Below the pieces are notes generated by a model. The model was not told the DNA's origin and searched no databases. It saw nothing but the letters and a program-made list of their open reading frames with translations. 64,000 nucleotides of DNA from Kitasatospora kifunensis (GTDB taxonomy: Bacteria; Actinomycetota; Actinomycetes; Streptomycetales; Streptomycetaceae): the NCBI RefSeq assembly GCF_014203855.1, contig NZ_JACHJV010000001.1, positions 2,976,001-3,040,000 of the forward strand. Direction: 5' to 3'. Positions 10,341 to 19,633 of the stretch are shown in pieces. A program made the position numbers and the translations under genes. Every line of letters begins with the position of its first letter. The first letter of the stretch is position 1.

Positions 10341-11624
10341 CTACCGGCTGCCTTTCGCCCCTGCCGCCTGGAGGAGTTCGCGCACCCGGGCCGCCGCCGC
10401 GGCGGGCGCACCCCCGCTGAGCAGGGCTCCGATCAGCGCGCCGACCTCGGCGAGCTCGGCCGGGCCCAGCCCGAGCGCGGCCGCGGCTCCGGTGCCCAGG
10501 CGGATCCCGGAGGTCTCGGCGGCCGGCGCGGCGTCGAAGGGGACCGCGCACTTGCCGAGCATCAGCCCGGCCGCCGCGCACCGGCGCTCGGCCTGCGCGC
10601 CGGTGACACCCAGCGCGCTGACGTCCGCGGTCACCAGGTGGGTGTCGGTGCCACCGGTCAGCGGCCGGGCACCGGTGCGCGCCAGCGCCGTCGCCAGGGC
10701 ACGCGCGCCCTCCACCGCGCGTGCGATGTACGCGCCGAACTCGGGGGTGGTCGCCTGCGCGAAGGCCACCGCCTTGGCCGCCACCTCGTTCATCGCCGCC
10801 CCGCCCTGGGTGAACGGGAAGACCGCCCGGTCCACCCGGTCGGCCAGCTCCCCGGTGCACAGCAGCAGGCCGCCGCGCGGGCCGCGCAGCAGCTTGTGGG
10901 TGGCGGCCACCACCACGTCGGCGTACGGCACCGGGGAGGGCACGGCGCCCGCCGCCACCAGCCCGGTGATCTGCGCGGCCGAGGCGACGAGATAGGCGTC
11001 CACCTCGTCGGCGATCTCCCTGAAGGCCGCCCAGTCCAGCCGGCGGGGGTAGGAGATCGAGCCGGCGATGATCGCCTTGGGCCGGTGCGCCTTGGCCAGC
11101 TCGCGGACCTGGTCCAGGTCGATCAGCCCGTCCTGCTCGCGCACCCCGTAGCCGATCACGTCGAACCAGCGCCCGGAGAAGTTGGCGCGCGAGCCGCAGG
11201 ACAGGTGGCCGCCGTGCTCCAGCGACATCGCGAGCACCGAGTCGCCCGGGCGCAGCAGCGCCGCGAAGGCCGCCAGCATCGCCGAAGTGCCGGACCTGGG
11301 CTGGACGTTGGCGTGCTCGGCGGCGAACAGTGCGCGGGCCCGGGAGATCGCGAGCAGTTCGGTGGCGTCCGCCACGGCGCAGCCGGTGTGGTGGCGGCGG
11401 CCCGGATAGCCCTCCGCGTACTTGTCCACCAGCGGACCGGCCAGCGCCGCCAGCACGGCCTCGGTGGCCAGGTTCTCCCCCGCCAGCAGTTGCAGGCCGC
11501 TCGCCCGTCGCTCGGCCTCCGCCGACAGCAGGTCGGCCAGTTCGGGATCGGCCGCGCTCAGGGCCCGGGGCGGCTCCCAGGCGTGGCGTGCTTGAAGAGC
11601 GTGCGCGGCATCGGTGAGGGTCAT
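10341..11624 (-). CDS. glyA: Serine hydroxymethyltransferase-family enzyme (divergent)
   Basis: PLP enzyme of the SHMT family, which interconverts serine and glycine with tetrahydrofolate. The PLP lysine is in ATHKLLRGPRGG and the KYAEGYPG motif is intact. Several usually invariant blocks are altered, however: LLAGENL replaces LIASENY, and NVQPRSG replaces NVQPHSG. At 427 residues the length is normal. It lies between wecA and the LMW-PTP gene. It may be a second, specialised SHMT, since streptomycetes generally carry another glyA. The family assignment is firm; the exact substrate is less certain. Confidence 0.85.
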   Translation of the reverse strand: MTLTDAAHALQARHAWEPPRALSAADPELADLLSAEAERRASGLQLLAGENLATEAVLAALAGPLVDKYAEGYPGRRHHTGCAVADATELLAISRARALFAAEHANVQPRSGTSAMLAAFAALLRPGDSVLAMSLEHGGHLSCGSRANFSGRWFDVIGYGVREQDGLIDLDQVRELAKAHRPKAIIAGSISYPRRLDWAAFREIADEVDAYLVASAAQITGLVAAGAVPSPVPYADVVVAATHKLLRGPRGGLLLCTGELADRVDRAVFPFTQGGAAMNEVAAKAVAFAQATTPEFGAYIARAVEGARALATALARTGARPLTGGTDTHLVTADVSALGVTGAQAERRCAAAGLMLGKCAVPFDAAPAAETSGIRLGTGAAAALGLGPAELAEVGALIGALLSGGAPAAAAARVRELLQAAGAKGSR

Positions 11625-11662
11625 GGCTGCGCTCCGGGACCGTTCGGGCGGTGGAGTCCAGC

Positions 11663-12391
11663 CTAGGACTGTGCGGGGCCGCCGTCCTGGTGACGCGGAG
11701 CGGGTACACCCGTCAGGGCGGTGAGCACCGGGTCCAGCGCGTGGAATATCTCCTCGCCGCAGTTGCGGAACATGCCGATCGGTGCGCCGTAGGGGTCGTC
11801 CACCTCGTCGGCCTCGGGGCTGGCCGCCAGCAGCCAGCCGCGCAGCGCGGCGGCCGCCCGCACCAGGGCCCTGGCCCGCTCGGTGACCTCGGCGCCGCTG
11901 CCCACCTCGGGCAGGGTGGCCGGGTCTATCGAGCTCACCAGGCGGGTGAACTCCTTGAGCGTGAAGGTGCGCAAGCCCGCCGCGTGACCCATCGAGATCA
12001 CCTGGGCGCGGTGGTCCAGCGTCGCGGTGAGCACCAGGTCGGCCTCCACCACGTGCTCGTCCAGCAGTTCGCGCCCGGCGAAGTTGCCGCTGTCCACGCC
12101 GTACTCGCCGAGCACGGTGGCCGCGTGCGCCTCCATCGGGGCGCCCTCGTGGCCCCAGGTGCCGGCGCTCTCCACCAGGATCCGGCCGGCCGCCCGCTCG
12201 TTCAGCCGGGTGTCCAGCTCATGGCGCATCAGCCGCTCGGCGATCGGCGACCGGCAGACGTTGCCGGTGCAGACGAAGAGGATCCTGAAACTGTCGGCCG
12301 GGCGCGGCGTGACGGCGAGGTAGGAGGCCAGGCCGCCGGGCGCCCAGCCGGCTTCGAGCCGGTCGAACCCGGAGTAGAGCTGGGCCGTCAA
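11663..12391 (-). CDS. Low-molecular-weight protein-tyrosine phosphatase
   Basis: Cytoplasmic LMW phosphatase. The catalytic P-loop CTGNVCRSP lies around residues 41-49. A 35-residue N-terminal extension precedes the usual fold, and about 50 extra residues follow it (PYGAPIGMFRNCGEEIFHAL). The general acid Asp is probably in the C-terminal DVDDPYG-like segment (DEVDDPYG), as the family has a DPxG/Y motif. The ATG overlaps the sua5 stop as ATGA, so the two are translationally coupled. Confidence 0.9.
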   Translation of the reverse strand: MTAQLYSGFDRLEAGWAPGGLASYLAVTPRPADSFRILFVCTGNVCRSPIAERLMRHELDTRLNERAAGRILVESAGTWGHEGAPMEAHAATVLGEYGVDSGNFAGRELLDEHVVEADLVLTATLDHRAQVISMGHAAGLRTFTLKEFTRLVSSIDPATLPEVGSGAEVTERARALVRAAAALRGWLLAASPEADEVDDPYGAPIGMFRNCGEEIFHALDPVLTALTGVPAPRHQDGGPAQS

Positions 12392-13035
12392 CTGCCGGCC
12401 TCCAGGTCGGGGACGACCTCCCTCAGCTGCTCGATGCTCACGGCACCCGCACGCAGCAGGACCGGCACCTTGCCGGTGACGTCGACGATGCTGGAGGCCA
12501 TGCCGTGCTCGGCCTTGCCGCCGTCCAGGTAGACCGCCACCGAGTCGCCCAGCTGGTACTCGGCGTCCTCGCAGTCGCCCGGGGCCGGCTGGCCGGACTT
12601 GTTGGCGCTGGAGACGGCGAGCGGCCCGGTGTTGTTCAGCAGCTCGATGGCGACCGGGTGCAGCGGCATCCGGACCGCGACGGTGCCCCGCGTCTCGCCC
12701 AGGTCCCAGCGCAGCGAGGGCTGGTGCTTGGCGACCAGGGTCAGCCCGCCGGGCCAGAAGGCGTCGACCAGCTCCCAGGCCTTCTCCGAGAAGTCGGTCA
12801 CCAGGCCGTGCAGCGTGGTCGGCGAGCCGACCAGCACCGGGGAGGGCATGTTGCGGCCGCGGCCCTTGGCGGCCAGCAGGCCGGCCACGGCCTCCGGGTT
12901 GAAGGCGTCCGCGCCGATCCCGTAGACGGTGTCGGTCGGCAGCACGACCAGCTCACCACGGCGGATCGCCGAGGCGGCCTCGCGCAGCCCGGTGGCACGG
13001 TCGCCTGCGTCGGCACAGTCGTAACGGCGGCTCAT
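12388..13035 (-). CDS. tsaC: L-threonylcarbamoyladenylate synthase (Sua5/YwlC/YrdC)
   Basis: Makes threonylcarbamoyl-AMP from threonine, bicarbonate and ATP, the first step of the t6A37 modification of ANN-decoding tRNAs. The 215-residue protein is one YrdC domain: LPTDTVYGIGADAFN near residue 35, the KGRGRNMPSPVLV block, and RMPLHPVAIELL with SSANKSGQPAP. There is no Sua5 C-terminal extension. It sits downstream of prmC, separated by 123 nt of repeats, and is coupled to the phosphatase gene. The same neighbour order (prmC-sua5) occurs in mycobacteria. Confidence 0.94.
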   Translation of the reverse strand: MSRRYDCADAGDRATGLREAASAIRRGELVVLPTDTVYGIGADAFNPEAVAGLLAAKGRGRNMPSPVLVGSPTTLHGLVTDFSEKAWELVDAFWPGGLTLVAKHQPSLRWDLGETRGTVAVRMPLHPVAIELLNNTGPLAVSSANKSGQPAPGDCEDAEYQLGDSVAVYLDGGKAEHGMASSIVDVTGKVPVLLRAGAVSIEQLREVVPDLEAGS

Positions 13036-13055
13036 CGGAGCAGTCCCCTCTTCGG

Positions 13056-13091
13056 AGTCACGGCGAAGTCTGAAGTCACAGCGAAGTCTTA
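13056..13091. repeat. Tandem 18-bp repeat upstream of sua5
   Basis: Two adjacent units, agtcacggcgaagtctga and agtcacagcgaagtctta, differ at two positions. They lie 20-56 nt upstream of the sua5 start on the minus strand, so they could be a regulatory site or a recent duplication. Confidence 0.7.
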
Positions 13092-13115
13092 CGAGCAGTG
13101 GTTCTGCGCTTGTGG

Positions 13116-13186
13116 TTCACGACCTCGCCCTTCGGGCTGTCGTGCTGCACTGAACTGTTCACGACCTCGCCCTTCGGGCTGTCGTG
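13116..13186. repeat. 29-bp direct repeat forming hairpins at the prmC 3' end
   Basis: An identical 29-bp unit occurs at 13158-13186, where it encodes the last codons and stop of prmC, and again at 13116-13144. Each unit folds into a hairpin: outer stem cacgac/gtcgtg, inner stem gccc/gggc, loop ttc. The second copy looks like a duplication of the gene end. Together they give two tandem terminator-like hairpins between prmC and sua5. Confidence 0.75.
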
Positions 13187-14025
13187 AAACGCGGCCGCCC
13201 GTTGAGATCCCGGTGGTCGGCCGTGTCCGTCCAGCCGCCCTCCTCGTTGAAGATCCACGGCACCTGGCCGCCCTGGGTGTCTGCGTGCTCGATGACCACC
13301 GCGCCGCCGGGCCGCAGCAGCCGGGCGGCCACCCGCTCGATGCCGCGGATGGTGTCCAGGCCGTCCTCACCGGAGAAGAGCGAGAGCTGCGGGTCGTGGT
13401 CGCGGGCCTCGGGCGCCACGTACTCCCACTCGGTCAGCGGGATGTACGGCGGGTTGCTGATCACCAGGTCGAACCGGCCGTCCCAGGAGCTGTCCCCGGC
13501 GAAGGCCAAGGTGGCGTCGCCCGCGTGCAGCGTGATCCGGTCGCTGTCGGGGCTGGCGGCGATGTTGCGCCGGGTGTAGTTCAGCGCTCCCTCGTCCAGC
13601 TCGAAGGCGTGCACGATGGAGCGCGGCAGCTCCTGGGCCAGCGCGAGCGCGATCGCACCCGAGCCGGAGCACAGGTCGACCACCAGCGGCTCGGCCACGT
13701 CCATCTCGCGAACCGCTTCTATGGCCCACTCGACGACGGTCTCGGTCTCGGGTCGCGGCACGAAGACGCCGGGGCCGACCTCCAGCTCCAGGTAGCGGAA
13801 GAAGGCCCGCCCGGTGATGTGCTGCAGCGGCTCGCGCGCCTCGCGGCGCGAGACCGCCTCCCAGTACCGGGCGTCGAAGTCGGCGTCCTTCACGGTGTGC
13901 AGCTGGCTGCGCTTGACGTGGTGGATGTGTGCGGCGAGCTCCTCCGCGTCGAAGCGCGGCGACGGCACGCCGGCCGCGGCCAACCGCTGGGTGGCCTGGG
14001 CCACCTCGGCGAGCAGCAGGTTCAT
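13159..14025 (-). CDS. prmC: Peptide chain release factor N5-glutamine methyltransferase
   Basis: SAM-dependent methylase of the GGQ glutamine in release factors. The 288-residue protein has the HemK N-terminal helical domain, the SAM site VVDLCSGSGAIALAL and the catalytic motif ISNPPYIPLTE. It is next to prfA (23 nt between genes), the gene for its own substrate. The last nine residues and the stop are encoded within a 29-bp repeat that is duplicated just downstream. Confidence 0.96.
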   Translation of the reverse strand: MNLLLAEVAQATQRLAAAGVPSPRFDAEELAAHIHHVKRSQLHTVKDADFDARYWEAVSRREAREPLQHITGRAFFRYLELEVGPGVFVPRPETETVVEWAIEAVREMDVAEPLVVDLCSGSGAIALALAQELPRSIVHAFELDEGALNYTRRNIAASPDSDRITLHAGDATLAFAGDSSWDGRFDLVISNPPYIPLTEWEYVAPEARDHDPQLSLFSGEDGLDTIRGIERVAARLLRPGGAVVIEHADTQGGQVPWIFNEEGGWTDTADHRDLNGRPRFTTARRARS

Positions 14026-14048
14026 CCGTACGTACCCCTCTGCGGTGG

Positions 14049-15128
14049 TTACTGCTCTTGCGCCGCGGCGAGCTTCGCGGCGGCGTCGGCGTCCACGGCG
14101 GACTGGATCAGCGCGTTCAGGTCGCCGTCGAGGACCTGGTCCAGGTTGTACGACTTGAAGCCGGTGCGGTGGTCCGAGATGCGGTTCTCGGGGTAGTTGT
14201 ACGTCCGGATCCGCTCCGAGCGGTCGACCGTGCGGACCTGGCTGCGCCGCGCGTCGGACGCCTCCCGCTCGGCCGCCTCGACCGCCGCGGCCAGCAGTCG
14301 CGACCGCAGGATGCGCATCGCCGACTCCTTGTTCTGCAGCTGGCTCTTCTCGTTCTGGCAGGAGGCCACGATACCGGTCGGCAGGTGGGTGATCCGGACC
14401 GCGGAGTCGGTGGTGTTGACCGACTGGCCGCCGGGGCCCGAGGAGCGGTAGACGTCGATCCGCAGGTCGTTCTGGTGGACCTCGACCTCGACCTCCTCCG
14501 CCTCGGGGGTGACCAGCACGCCCGCCGCCGAGGTGTGGATCCGACCCTGCGACTCGGTGGCGGGGACCCGCTGCACCCGGTGCACGCCGCCCTCGTACTT
14601 CAGCCGGGCCCAGACGCCCTGGCCGGGCTCGAGCGCGCTCCCCTTGGTCTTCACGGCCACCGAGACGTCCTTGTAGCCGCCGAGGTCCGACTCGTTGGCG
14701 TCGATGATCTCGGTCTTCCAGCCCACCCGCTCGGCGAAGCGCAGGTACATCCGCAGCAGGTCGCCGGCGAACAGCGCGGACTCCTCGCCGCCCTCGCCGG
14801 CCTTGACCTCCAGGATGACGTCCTTGTCGTCATTGGGGTCGCGGGGCACCAGCAGCAGCCGCAGCTCTTCGGTGAGCTCGTTCTGGCGCTGCTCGGCGGC
14901 CTTGGCCTCGGCGATGAAGTCGGGGTCCTCGGCGGCGAACTCGCGGGCCGCCGCGATGTCCTCGCCGGCCTGGCGCCAGGCCCGGTAGGTGCGGGTGATC
15001 GGCGTGAGCTCGGCATAGCGCTTGGCCAGCTTGCGAGCGTTGGCCTGATCCGCGTGCACCGACGGATCGGCCAGCCGCTCCTCGAGGCCGGCGTGCTCGA
15101 TGAGGAGCTCTTCGACTGCCTCGAACAT
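14049..15128 (-). CDS. prfA: Peptide chain release factor 1
   Basis: Terminates translation at UAA and UAG. The GGQ loop is intact ([17 protein letters not shown]), and the codon-recognition region reads [17 protein letters not shown] with the PAT tripeptide typical of RF1. Start ATG at 15128 (MFEAVEELL) gives 359 residues, the family length; the open frame extends further up but without similarity. It lies between rpmE and prmC, the gene for its methylase. Confidence 0.97.
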   Translation of the reverse strand: MFEAVEELLIEHAGLEERLADPSVHADQANARKLAKRYAELTPITRTYRAWRQAGEDIAAAREFAAEDPDFIAEAKAAEQRQNELTEELRLLLVPRDPNDDKDVILEVKAGEGGEESALFAGDLLRMYLRFAERVGWKTEIIDANESDLGGYKDVSVAVKTKGSALEPGQGVWARLKYEGGVHRVQRVPATESQGRIHTSAAGVLVTPEAEEVEVEVHQNDLRIDVYRSSGPGGQSVNTTDSAVRITHLPTGIVASCQNEKSQLQNKESAMRILRSRLLAAAVEAAEREASDARRSQVRTVDRSERIRTYNYPENRISDHRTGFKSYNLDQVLDGDLNALIQSAVDADAAAKLAAAQEQ

Positions 15129-15195
15129 GGGGGTGGCCTTCTTTCCCGGGGACTGGAGTGAGCTGGGGGTGGCGAGGTGGCGGGGAGACGCGAAC

Positions 15196-15246
15196 GGCGC
15201 CGGCCCTGGTGCCCCCGAGAGTACGGGGACGCCAGAGACCGGCGCC
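15196..15246 (-). terminator. Hairpin downstream of rpmE
   Basis: GC-rich imperfect hairpin with outer arms ggcgccgg (15196-15203) and ccggcgcc (15239-15246), about 10 nt after the rpmE stop and 70 nt before prfA. It probably terminates or attenuates ribosomal-protein mRNA ahead of prfA. Confidence 0.5.
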
Positions 15247-15255
15247 GCTGGAGCG

Positions 15256-15480
15256 CTAGGCCCGGTTGCCGCTGAGGCCCTTGCCGAAGCGAGCCTCGAA
15301 GCGGGCCACGCGGCCACCGGTGTCGAGGATCTTCTGCTTGCCGGTGTAGAACGGGTGGCAGGCGGAGCACACCTCGGCGCGAATGACGCCGGAGGGCTCG
15401 GTGGAACGGGTGGTGAACTCGTTGCCACAGGTGCAGGTCACCGAGGTGACCACGTACGTGGGGTGAACGTCGGGCTTCAA
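15256..15480 (-). CDS. rpmE: 50S ribosomal protein L31, zinc-binding form
   Basis: The 74-residue L31 is of the type that carries zinc. The four ligand cysteines are seen as CTC near residue 16 and VCSACHPF near residue 37. Streptomycetes commonly also have a Cys-less paralogue induced when zinc is scarce; this copy would be the zinc-replete one. It lies between the LCP-family gene and prfA. Confidence 0.97.
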   Translation of the reverse strand: MKPDVHPTYVVTSVTCTCGNEFTTRSTEPSGVIRAEVCSACHPFYTGKQKILDTGGRVARFEARFGKGLSGNRA

Positions 15481-15649
15481 GGGGATCTCCTAGGTATCGG
15501 GAGGGCACCGGGTCGGCGGCATGTTGCCGCACGTGAACCGGGACCGACGGACCAGTGTGCCAGCACTGACCGCTTCTTCCCAAACCGGCGCGGGCCTGCC
15601 GATATTCCAGGCCCTGCGGATCACCACCCGGGAGCCGCGGCGGCCCGGC

Positions 15650-16747
15650 TCAGGAGCGCGTCGCGGCGGCCGTGGGACTGGCGCTCGGGTCGGCTGCCGG
15701 GTCGGCCGGATTGACCGGCTGGCTGCTCACGATGGACTGCGGCACCGGCTGGTCGGCCCGCAGCGCGCCCCAGACCTGGCCGGCCTGCGGCTGCTGGGCG
15801 ACCACCCGGTTCGGGTCGCCCGGCGCGGCGAGGACCGGCATCGTGACCATGGTCAGGTGCTCGGTGCCGATCCCCTTGAGCTCCTCGCCGAGGCCGGTCA
15901 GCGCACTGACCGAGGCCAGCTGGGAGTCGGTGGTGATGGCCTTGGTCAAGGTGTCACCGACGGTGTAGAGCTTGGTCGGACTGGTGAGCAGACCGATCGA
16001 GCCGACCTGGGAGATGATCGACTTCACCATCTCCTTCTGCAGCTCTATCCGGCCCAGGTCGCTGCCGTCCCCCACGCCGTGCCGGGTGCGCACGAAGGCC
16101 AGCGCCTGGTCGCCGTTCAGGTGGGTGGTGCCCGCCTTGAGGTCCAGGCCGCTGTCCTGGTCGTGGATGTCCACCGAGGTGGCCACCGTGGCGCCGCCGA
16201 TGGCGTTGACGAAGGCCGCGAAGCCGGCGAAGTCGATCTCGATGTAGTGGTTCATCCGCAGACCGGTGAGCTGCTCGGTGGTCTTCACCGCGCAGGCCGC
16301 GCCGCCGACCTCGTAGGCGCTGTTGTACATCGCGCTCTGCACGGGCGGCACCGCACTGCCATTGGCGGCGGTGCAGGCGGGCCGGTTCACCAGCGTGTCA
16401 CGCGGGATGGAGACCACGGTGGCGGCCGAGTGGTTCTGGTTGACGTGCACCACCATCGCGGTGTCCGAGCGGGCGGTGCCGTCGGTCGCACCGCCCGCCA
16501 GCGCCCCGTTGGCGCCGCCGCGCGAGTCGGAGCCGAGCACCAGCACGTTGAAGGAGCCGTTGTTGGGGGCCGAAGGGCGCGCGCTGCCGAGCTGGGAGTC
16601 GATGTCGACGCTTCTGATGTTCGAGTCCCACCTCCAGTACGCGTAGCCGGCCGCACCGGACCCGGCCAGCACCAGTCCCACCGCCGTGAAGGCCACCACC
16701 CGCAATGCCCTCGACTTGCGGGTGCTGCCCTGCTGCTCGTCGGCCAT
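15650..16747 (-). CDS. LytR-CpsA-Psr family cell-wall glycopolymer ligase
   Basis: LCP enzymes transfer lipid-linked glycopolymers onto peptidoglycan outside the membrane. The 365-residue protein has a short cytoplasmic N terminus, one transmembrane helix (about residues 15-37), then the LCP domain with FNVLVLGSDSRGG, VVSIPRDTLVN and FVRTRHGVGDGSDLGR, which supply the pyrophosphate-binding Arg and Asp residues. The C terminus is Pro/Ala-rich. It stands between rho and rpmE, a position with no LCP gene in mycobacteria. Confidence 0.93.
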   Translation of the reverse strand: MADEQQGSTRKSRALRVVAFTAVGLVLAGSGAAGYAYWRWDSNIRSVDIDSQLGSARPSAPNNGSFNVLVLGSDSRGGANGALAGGATDGTARSDTAMVVHVNQNHSAATVVSIPRDTLVNRPACTAANGSAVPPVQSAMYNSAYEVGGAACAVKTTEQLTGLRMNHYIEIDFAGFAAFVNAIGGATVATSVDIHDQDSGLDLKAGTTHLNGDQALAFVRTRHGVGDGSDLGRIELQKEMVKSIISQVGSIGLLTSPTKLYTVGDTLTKAITTDSQLASVSALTGLGEELKGIGTEHLTMVTMPVLAAPGDPNRVVAQQPQAGQVWGALRADQPVPQSIVSSQPVNPADPAADPSASPTAAATRS

Positions 16748-16871
16748 CGGTCCTGGTCCTCACGTCGGTCGGCCGATCTGGCCATCCCTTCGAGAATAAG
16801 CGAGCTTTTGTCGCCTTATGTCTGTTCTGTGCAACAGCTCCGTCCAGCTGTCCCCCACCGGAACGCAAAAC

Positions 16872-16909
16872 GCCGCAGGCGGCCACGGGTGTCCGTGGCC
16901 GCCTGCGGC
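16872..16909 (-). terminator. Intrinsic terminator of rho
   Basis: Perfect 17-bp stem (gccgcaggcggccacgg and its complement) with a gtgt loop, 20 nt after the rho stop. It is followed on the minus strand by CGTTTTGC, giving a short U run. This is one of the few terminators in the window with a T tract. Confidence 0.85.
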
Positions 16910-16929
16910 GGCAGTGCTCCGACGCGACG

Positions 16930-19011
16930 TCAGTCGCCCGACCCCGGCGTGGTCTTGGCGATCTGCATGAGGAACTCGGCGTTGGACTTGGTCTGCTTCA
17001 TCTTGTCCAGCAGCAGCTCGATCGCCTGCTGCGAGTCGAGCGCGTGCAGCACCCGGCGCAGCTTCCAGGTGATCGCCAGCTCCTCGCTGCCGAGCAGGAT
17101 CTCCTCCTTGCGGGTGCTGGACGCGTCGACGTCCACCGCGGGGAAGATCCGCTTGTCGGCGAGCTTGCGGTCCAGGCGCAGCTCCATGTTGCCGGTGCCC
17201 TTGAACTCCTCGAAGACCACCTCGTCGGCCCGCGAGCCGGTCTCCACCAGCGCGGTGGCCAGGATGGTCAGCGAGCCGCCGTTCTCGATGTTGCGCGCGG
17301 CGCCGAAGAACTTCTTCGGCGGGTAGAGCGCGGTCGAGTCGACACCACCGGACAGGATGCGGCCGGAGGCCGGCGCCGCCAGGTTGTAGGCACGGCCCAG
17401 GCGGGTGATCGAGTCGAGCAGGATCACCACGTCGTGGCCCAGCTCCACCAGGCGCTTGGCGCGCTCGATGGCCAGCTCGGCGACCACGGTGTGGTCCTCG
17501 GCCGGACGGTCGAAGGTCGAGGAGATGACCTCGCCCTTGACCGAGCGCTGCATGTCGGTGACCTCTTCCGGACGCTCGTCGACCAGGACGACCATCAGGT
17601 GGCACTCGGGGTTGTTGCGGGTGATCGCGTTGGCGATCGCCTGCATGATCATCGTCTTACCGGTCTTCGGCGGGGCGACGATCAGACCGCGCTGGCCCTT
17701 GCCGATCGGCGACACCAGGTCGATGATCCGGGTGGTCAGCACGCCCGGGTCGGTCTCCAGGCGCAGCCGCTCCTGCGGGTAGAGCGGGGTCAGCTTGCCG
17801 AACTCGGGGCGGTTGCGGCCGCTCTCCGGGTCCATGCCGTTGACCGAGTCCAGCCGCACCATGGCGTTGAACTTCTCGCGGCGCTCGCCGTCGCGCGGCT
17901 GGCGCACCGCGCCGGTGATCGCGTCACCCTTGCGCAGGCCGTTCTTGCGGACCTGGGCGAGCGAGACGTAGACGTCGTTCTGGCCCGGCAGGTAGCCGGA
18001 GGTCCGCACGAAGGCGTAGTTGTCGAGGATGTCCAGGATGCCCGCGACCGGGATCAGCACATCGTCGTCGCCCACCTGCGGCTCGGCGACGCCGCCCTCG
18101 AAACCGTCACGGCGGCTGCCGCGGCGGTTGCGGTCGCGGTAACGGCCACGACGGCCGCGCCGACCGTCGCCGAACTCGTCGTCCTCGTAGCCGCCCTGCT
18201 GCTGGGCGGCGGCGGGCTGGGCGGCCGGCTGCTGGGCCGGCTGCGAGCCCTGCTGGCGCTCGGCACGGTCGGGGCGGTCCGCGCGGTCGCGACGGTTGCG
18301 GCGGTCGCGACGCGACTCGCGGCCCTCGCCGCCCTCGCCCTCGGCCGTCTCGGTGCGCTGCTCGGCGCGGTCGGTGCGCTCGCGGCGGTCACGACGGTCG
18401 CGACGGCCCTCGCGCTGCTCGCCCTGGCCCTCGCCGGTGCGGGTCTGCTCGGTGCGCGTCTCGGTCCTGGCCTCGGCGGGCGCGATCGGCTCCGCGACGC
18501 TCTCCGCCGCCACCGTGGTGGAGACCGCCGCGGCCGGGGCCTCGACGGCGCCGGGCGCACCGGCCGCGGAGGTGGCCCGGCGGCGGCCACGCTCGGCCCG
18601 CGCCGGAGCGGCGGCCTCGGGGGCGGCCTGGCCCGGGATCTCGATCTGGGTGGGGGCCTCGACGGCGGCCGGGGCCTGGGCCACGGCGGCGGCCCGGGTG
18701 CGGCGGGCCGGCTTCTCGGCGGGCGCGGCCTCCTTGGCGGCGGCCTTGGCCGGCGCGCTGGAGCCGGCGGAGGCGAGCAGCGGGTCGCCGCCGCTCTTCT
18801 CCTTGATGGCCTCGATGAGCTGGCTCTTGCGCATCCGGCCCGTCCCGCTGATGCCGAGCGTCGAGGCGAGCTTCTGCAGCTCGGCCAGGACCAGACCGTC
18901 AAGGCCTGCGGCAGCGGTACGGCGGCGCTTGGCCGGCGCCGCTGGGGCGGCGGGTGTGTCCGTCGCGTCGGCGTCCGGGCGCGCGCCCATCAGATCGGTG
19001 GTGTCGCTCAC
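16930..19011 (-). CDS. rho: Transcription termination factor Rho
   Basis: Hexameric RNA-dependent ATPase that ends transcription. GTG at 19011 (SDTTDLMG) follows GGGAAGGACC. The 693-residue protein has an N-terminal Rho_N helical domain (residues about 38-80). A disordered insert of roughly 250 residues rich in Ala, then Arg, Glu and Gly, follows. After that come the cold-shock RNA-binding domain and the RecA-type motor with Walker A APPKTGKT. The insert is typical of high-GC actinobacterial Rho. It is transcribed apart from thrB, given the 622-nt gap between them, and has its own terminator. Confidence 0.96.
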   Translation of the reverse strand: MSDTTDLMGARPDADATDTPAAPAAPAKRRRTAAAGLDGLVLAELQKLASTLGISGTGRMRKSQLIEAIKEKSGGDPLLASAGSSAPAKAAAKEAAPAEKPARRTRAAAVAQAPAAVEAPTQIEIPGQAAPEAAAPARAERGRRRATSAAGAPGAVEAPAAAVSTTVAAESVAEPIAPAEARTETRTEQTRTGEGQGEQREGRRDRRDRRERTDRAEQRTETAEGEGGEGRESRRDRRNRRDRADRPDRAERQQGSQPAQQPAAQPAAAQQQGGYEDDEFGDGRRGRRGRYRDRNRRGSRRDGFEGGVAEPQVGDDDVLIPVAGILDILDNYAFVRTSGYLPGQNDVYVSLAQVRKNGLRKGDAITGAVRQPRDGERREKFNAMVRLDSVNGMDPESGRNRPEFGKLTPLYPQERLRLETDPGVLTTRIIDLVSPIGKGQRGLIVAPPKTGKTMIMQAIANAITRNNPECHLMVVLVDERPEEVTDMQRSVKGEVISSTFDRPAEDHTVVAELAIERAKRLVELGHDVVILLDSITRLGRAYNLAAPASGRILSGGVDSTALYPPKKFFGAARNIENGGSLTILATALVETGSRADEVVFEEFKGTGNMELRLDRKLADKRIFPAVDVDASSTRKEEILLGSEELAITWKLRRVLHALDSQQAIELLLDKMKQTKSNAEFLMQIAKTTPGSGD

Positions 19012-19633
19012 TAAGGGTCCTTCCCTGGAGCGGACGTCGGCCTGTCTGGCTCGGCGACCGGTTGTGCTGTCTGACCTGCACTCTGCTGTGCACAGGTCCG
19101 ATGCGGTATTCCCTCCACCGCGGCGTGGGGCCGGCTGGGGGGATGAGGAGCTTCGTTGCGGTGCACGAGGCACGGTGGTGCGAAAAGGCGTGGCGGACGG
19201 TACTCATGCCGACCGCGCTACCTGCGAAACCCGGGGCCCCGTTGCGTGACGGTCTCCCGCGCTCCCGCCCGTTTCGGCCTCAGCTGGAGGCCGGCCCGGG
19301 CGGATGGGGGTCAGGAACCGACACGGCTTCGGGATGCGGCCGCAATCGCGCAGGCAGGCTGCGTACGCGCTGTGGCGGGCTCCCGGAGAATCGTGGTCCC
19401 CGACAACGCCGTGATCCCGCACGAGCGGGCTCAGAGGTGGGGGACGCGGTGCACCGGGCCCCGCGGGGCGCCTGATGCAGCATTGAGGTTAACACTACCG
19501 ACCCCCTCACACATTCCCCAGCCTTTTGCTTGCCAATCGTGTCCGTCCCACCGTTTGGCCACGCTCCCCGGGTGGGCGCACGGCCGTGCGGACGCGTCCC
19601 TGGCCGCCGGACGCGGCCCGGCCAGCGGGAACG
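19012..19633. other. 622-nt gap between thrB and rho
   Basis: No gene supported; the short open frames lack ribosome sites and family features. Both flanking genes are on the minus strand, so this must contain the thrB terminator and the rho promoter and leader. A relatively A/T-rich spot lies around 19480-19535 (containing gttaacactacc and ttttgcttgcc) and is the best candidate promoter area. That would give rho an mRNA leader of over 400 nt. I see no convincing -35/-10 pair. Confidence 0.4.

Noticed and set aside
18054-18902. A frame overlapping the rho insert encoding a very Arg/Pro/Ser-rich protein
   Set aside because: It is an alternative frame of the low-complexity Rho insert and has no independent start signal or similarity.
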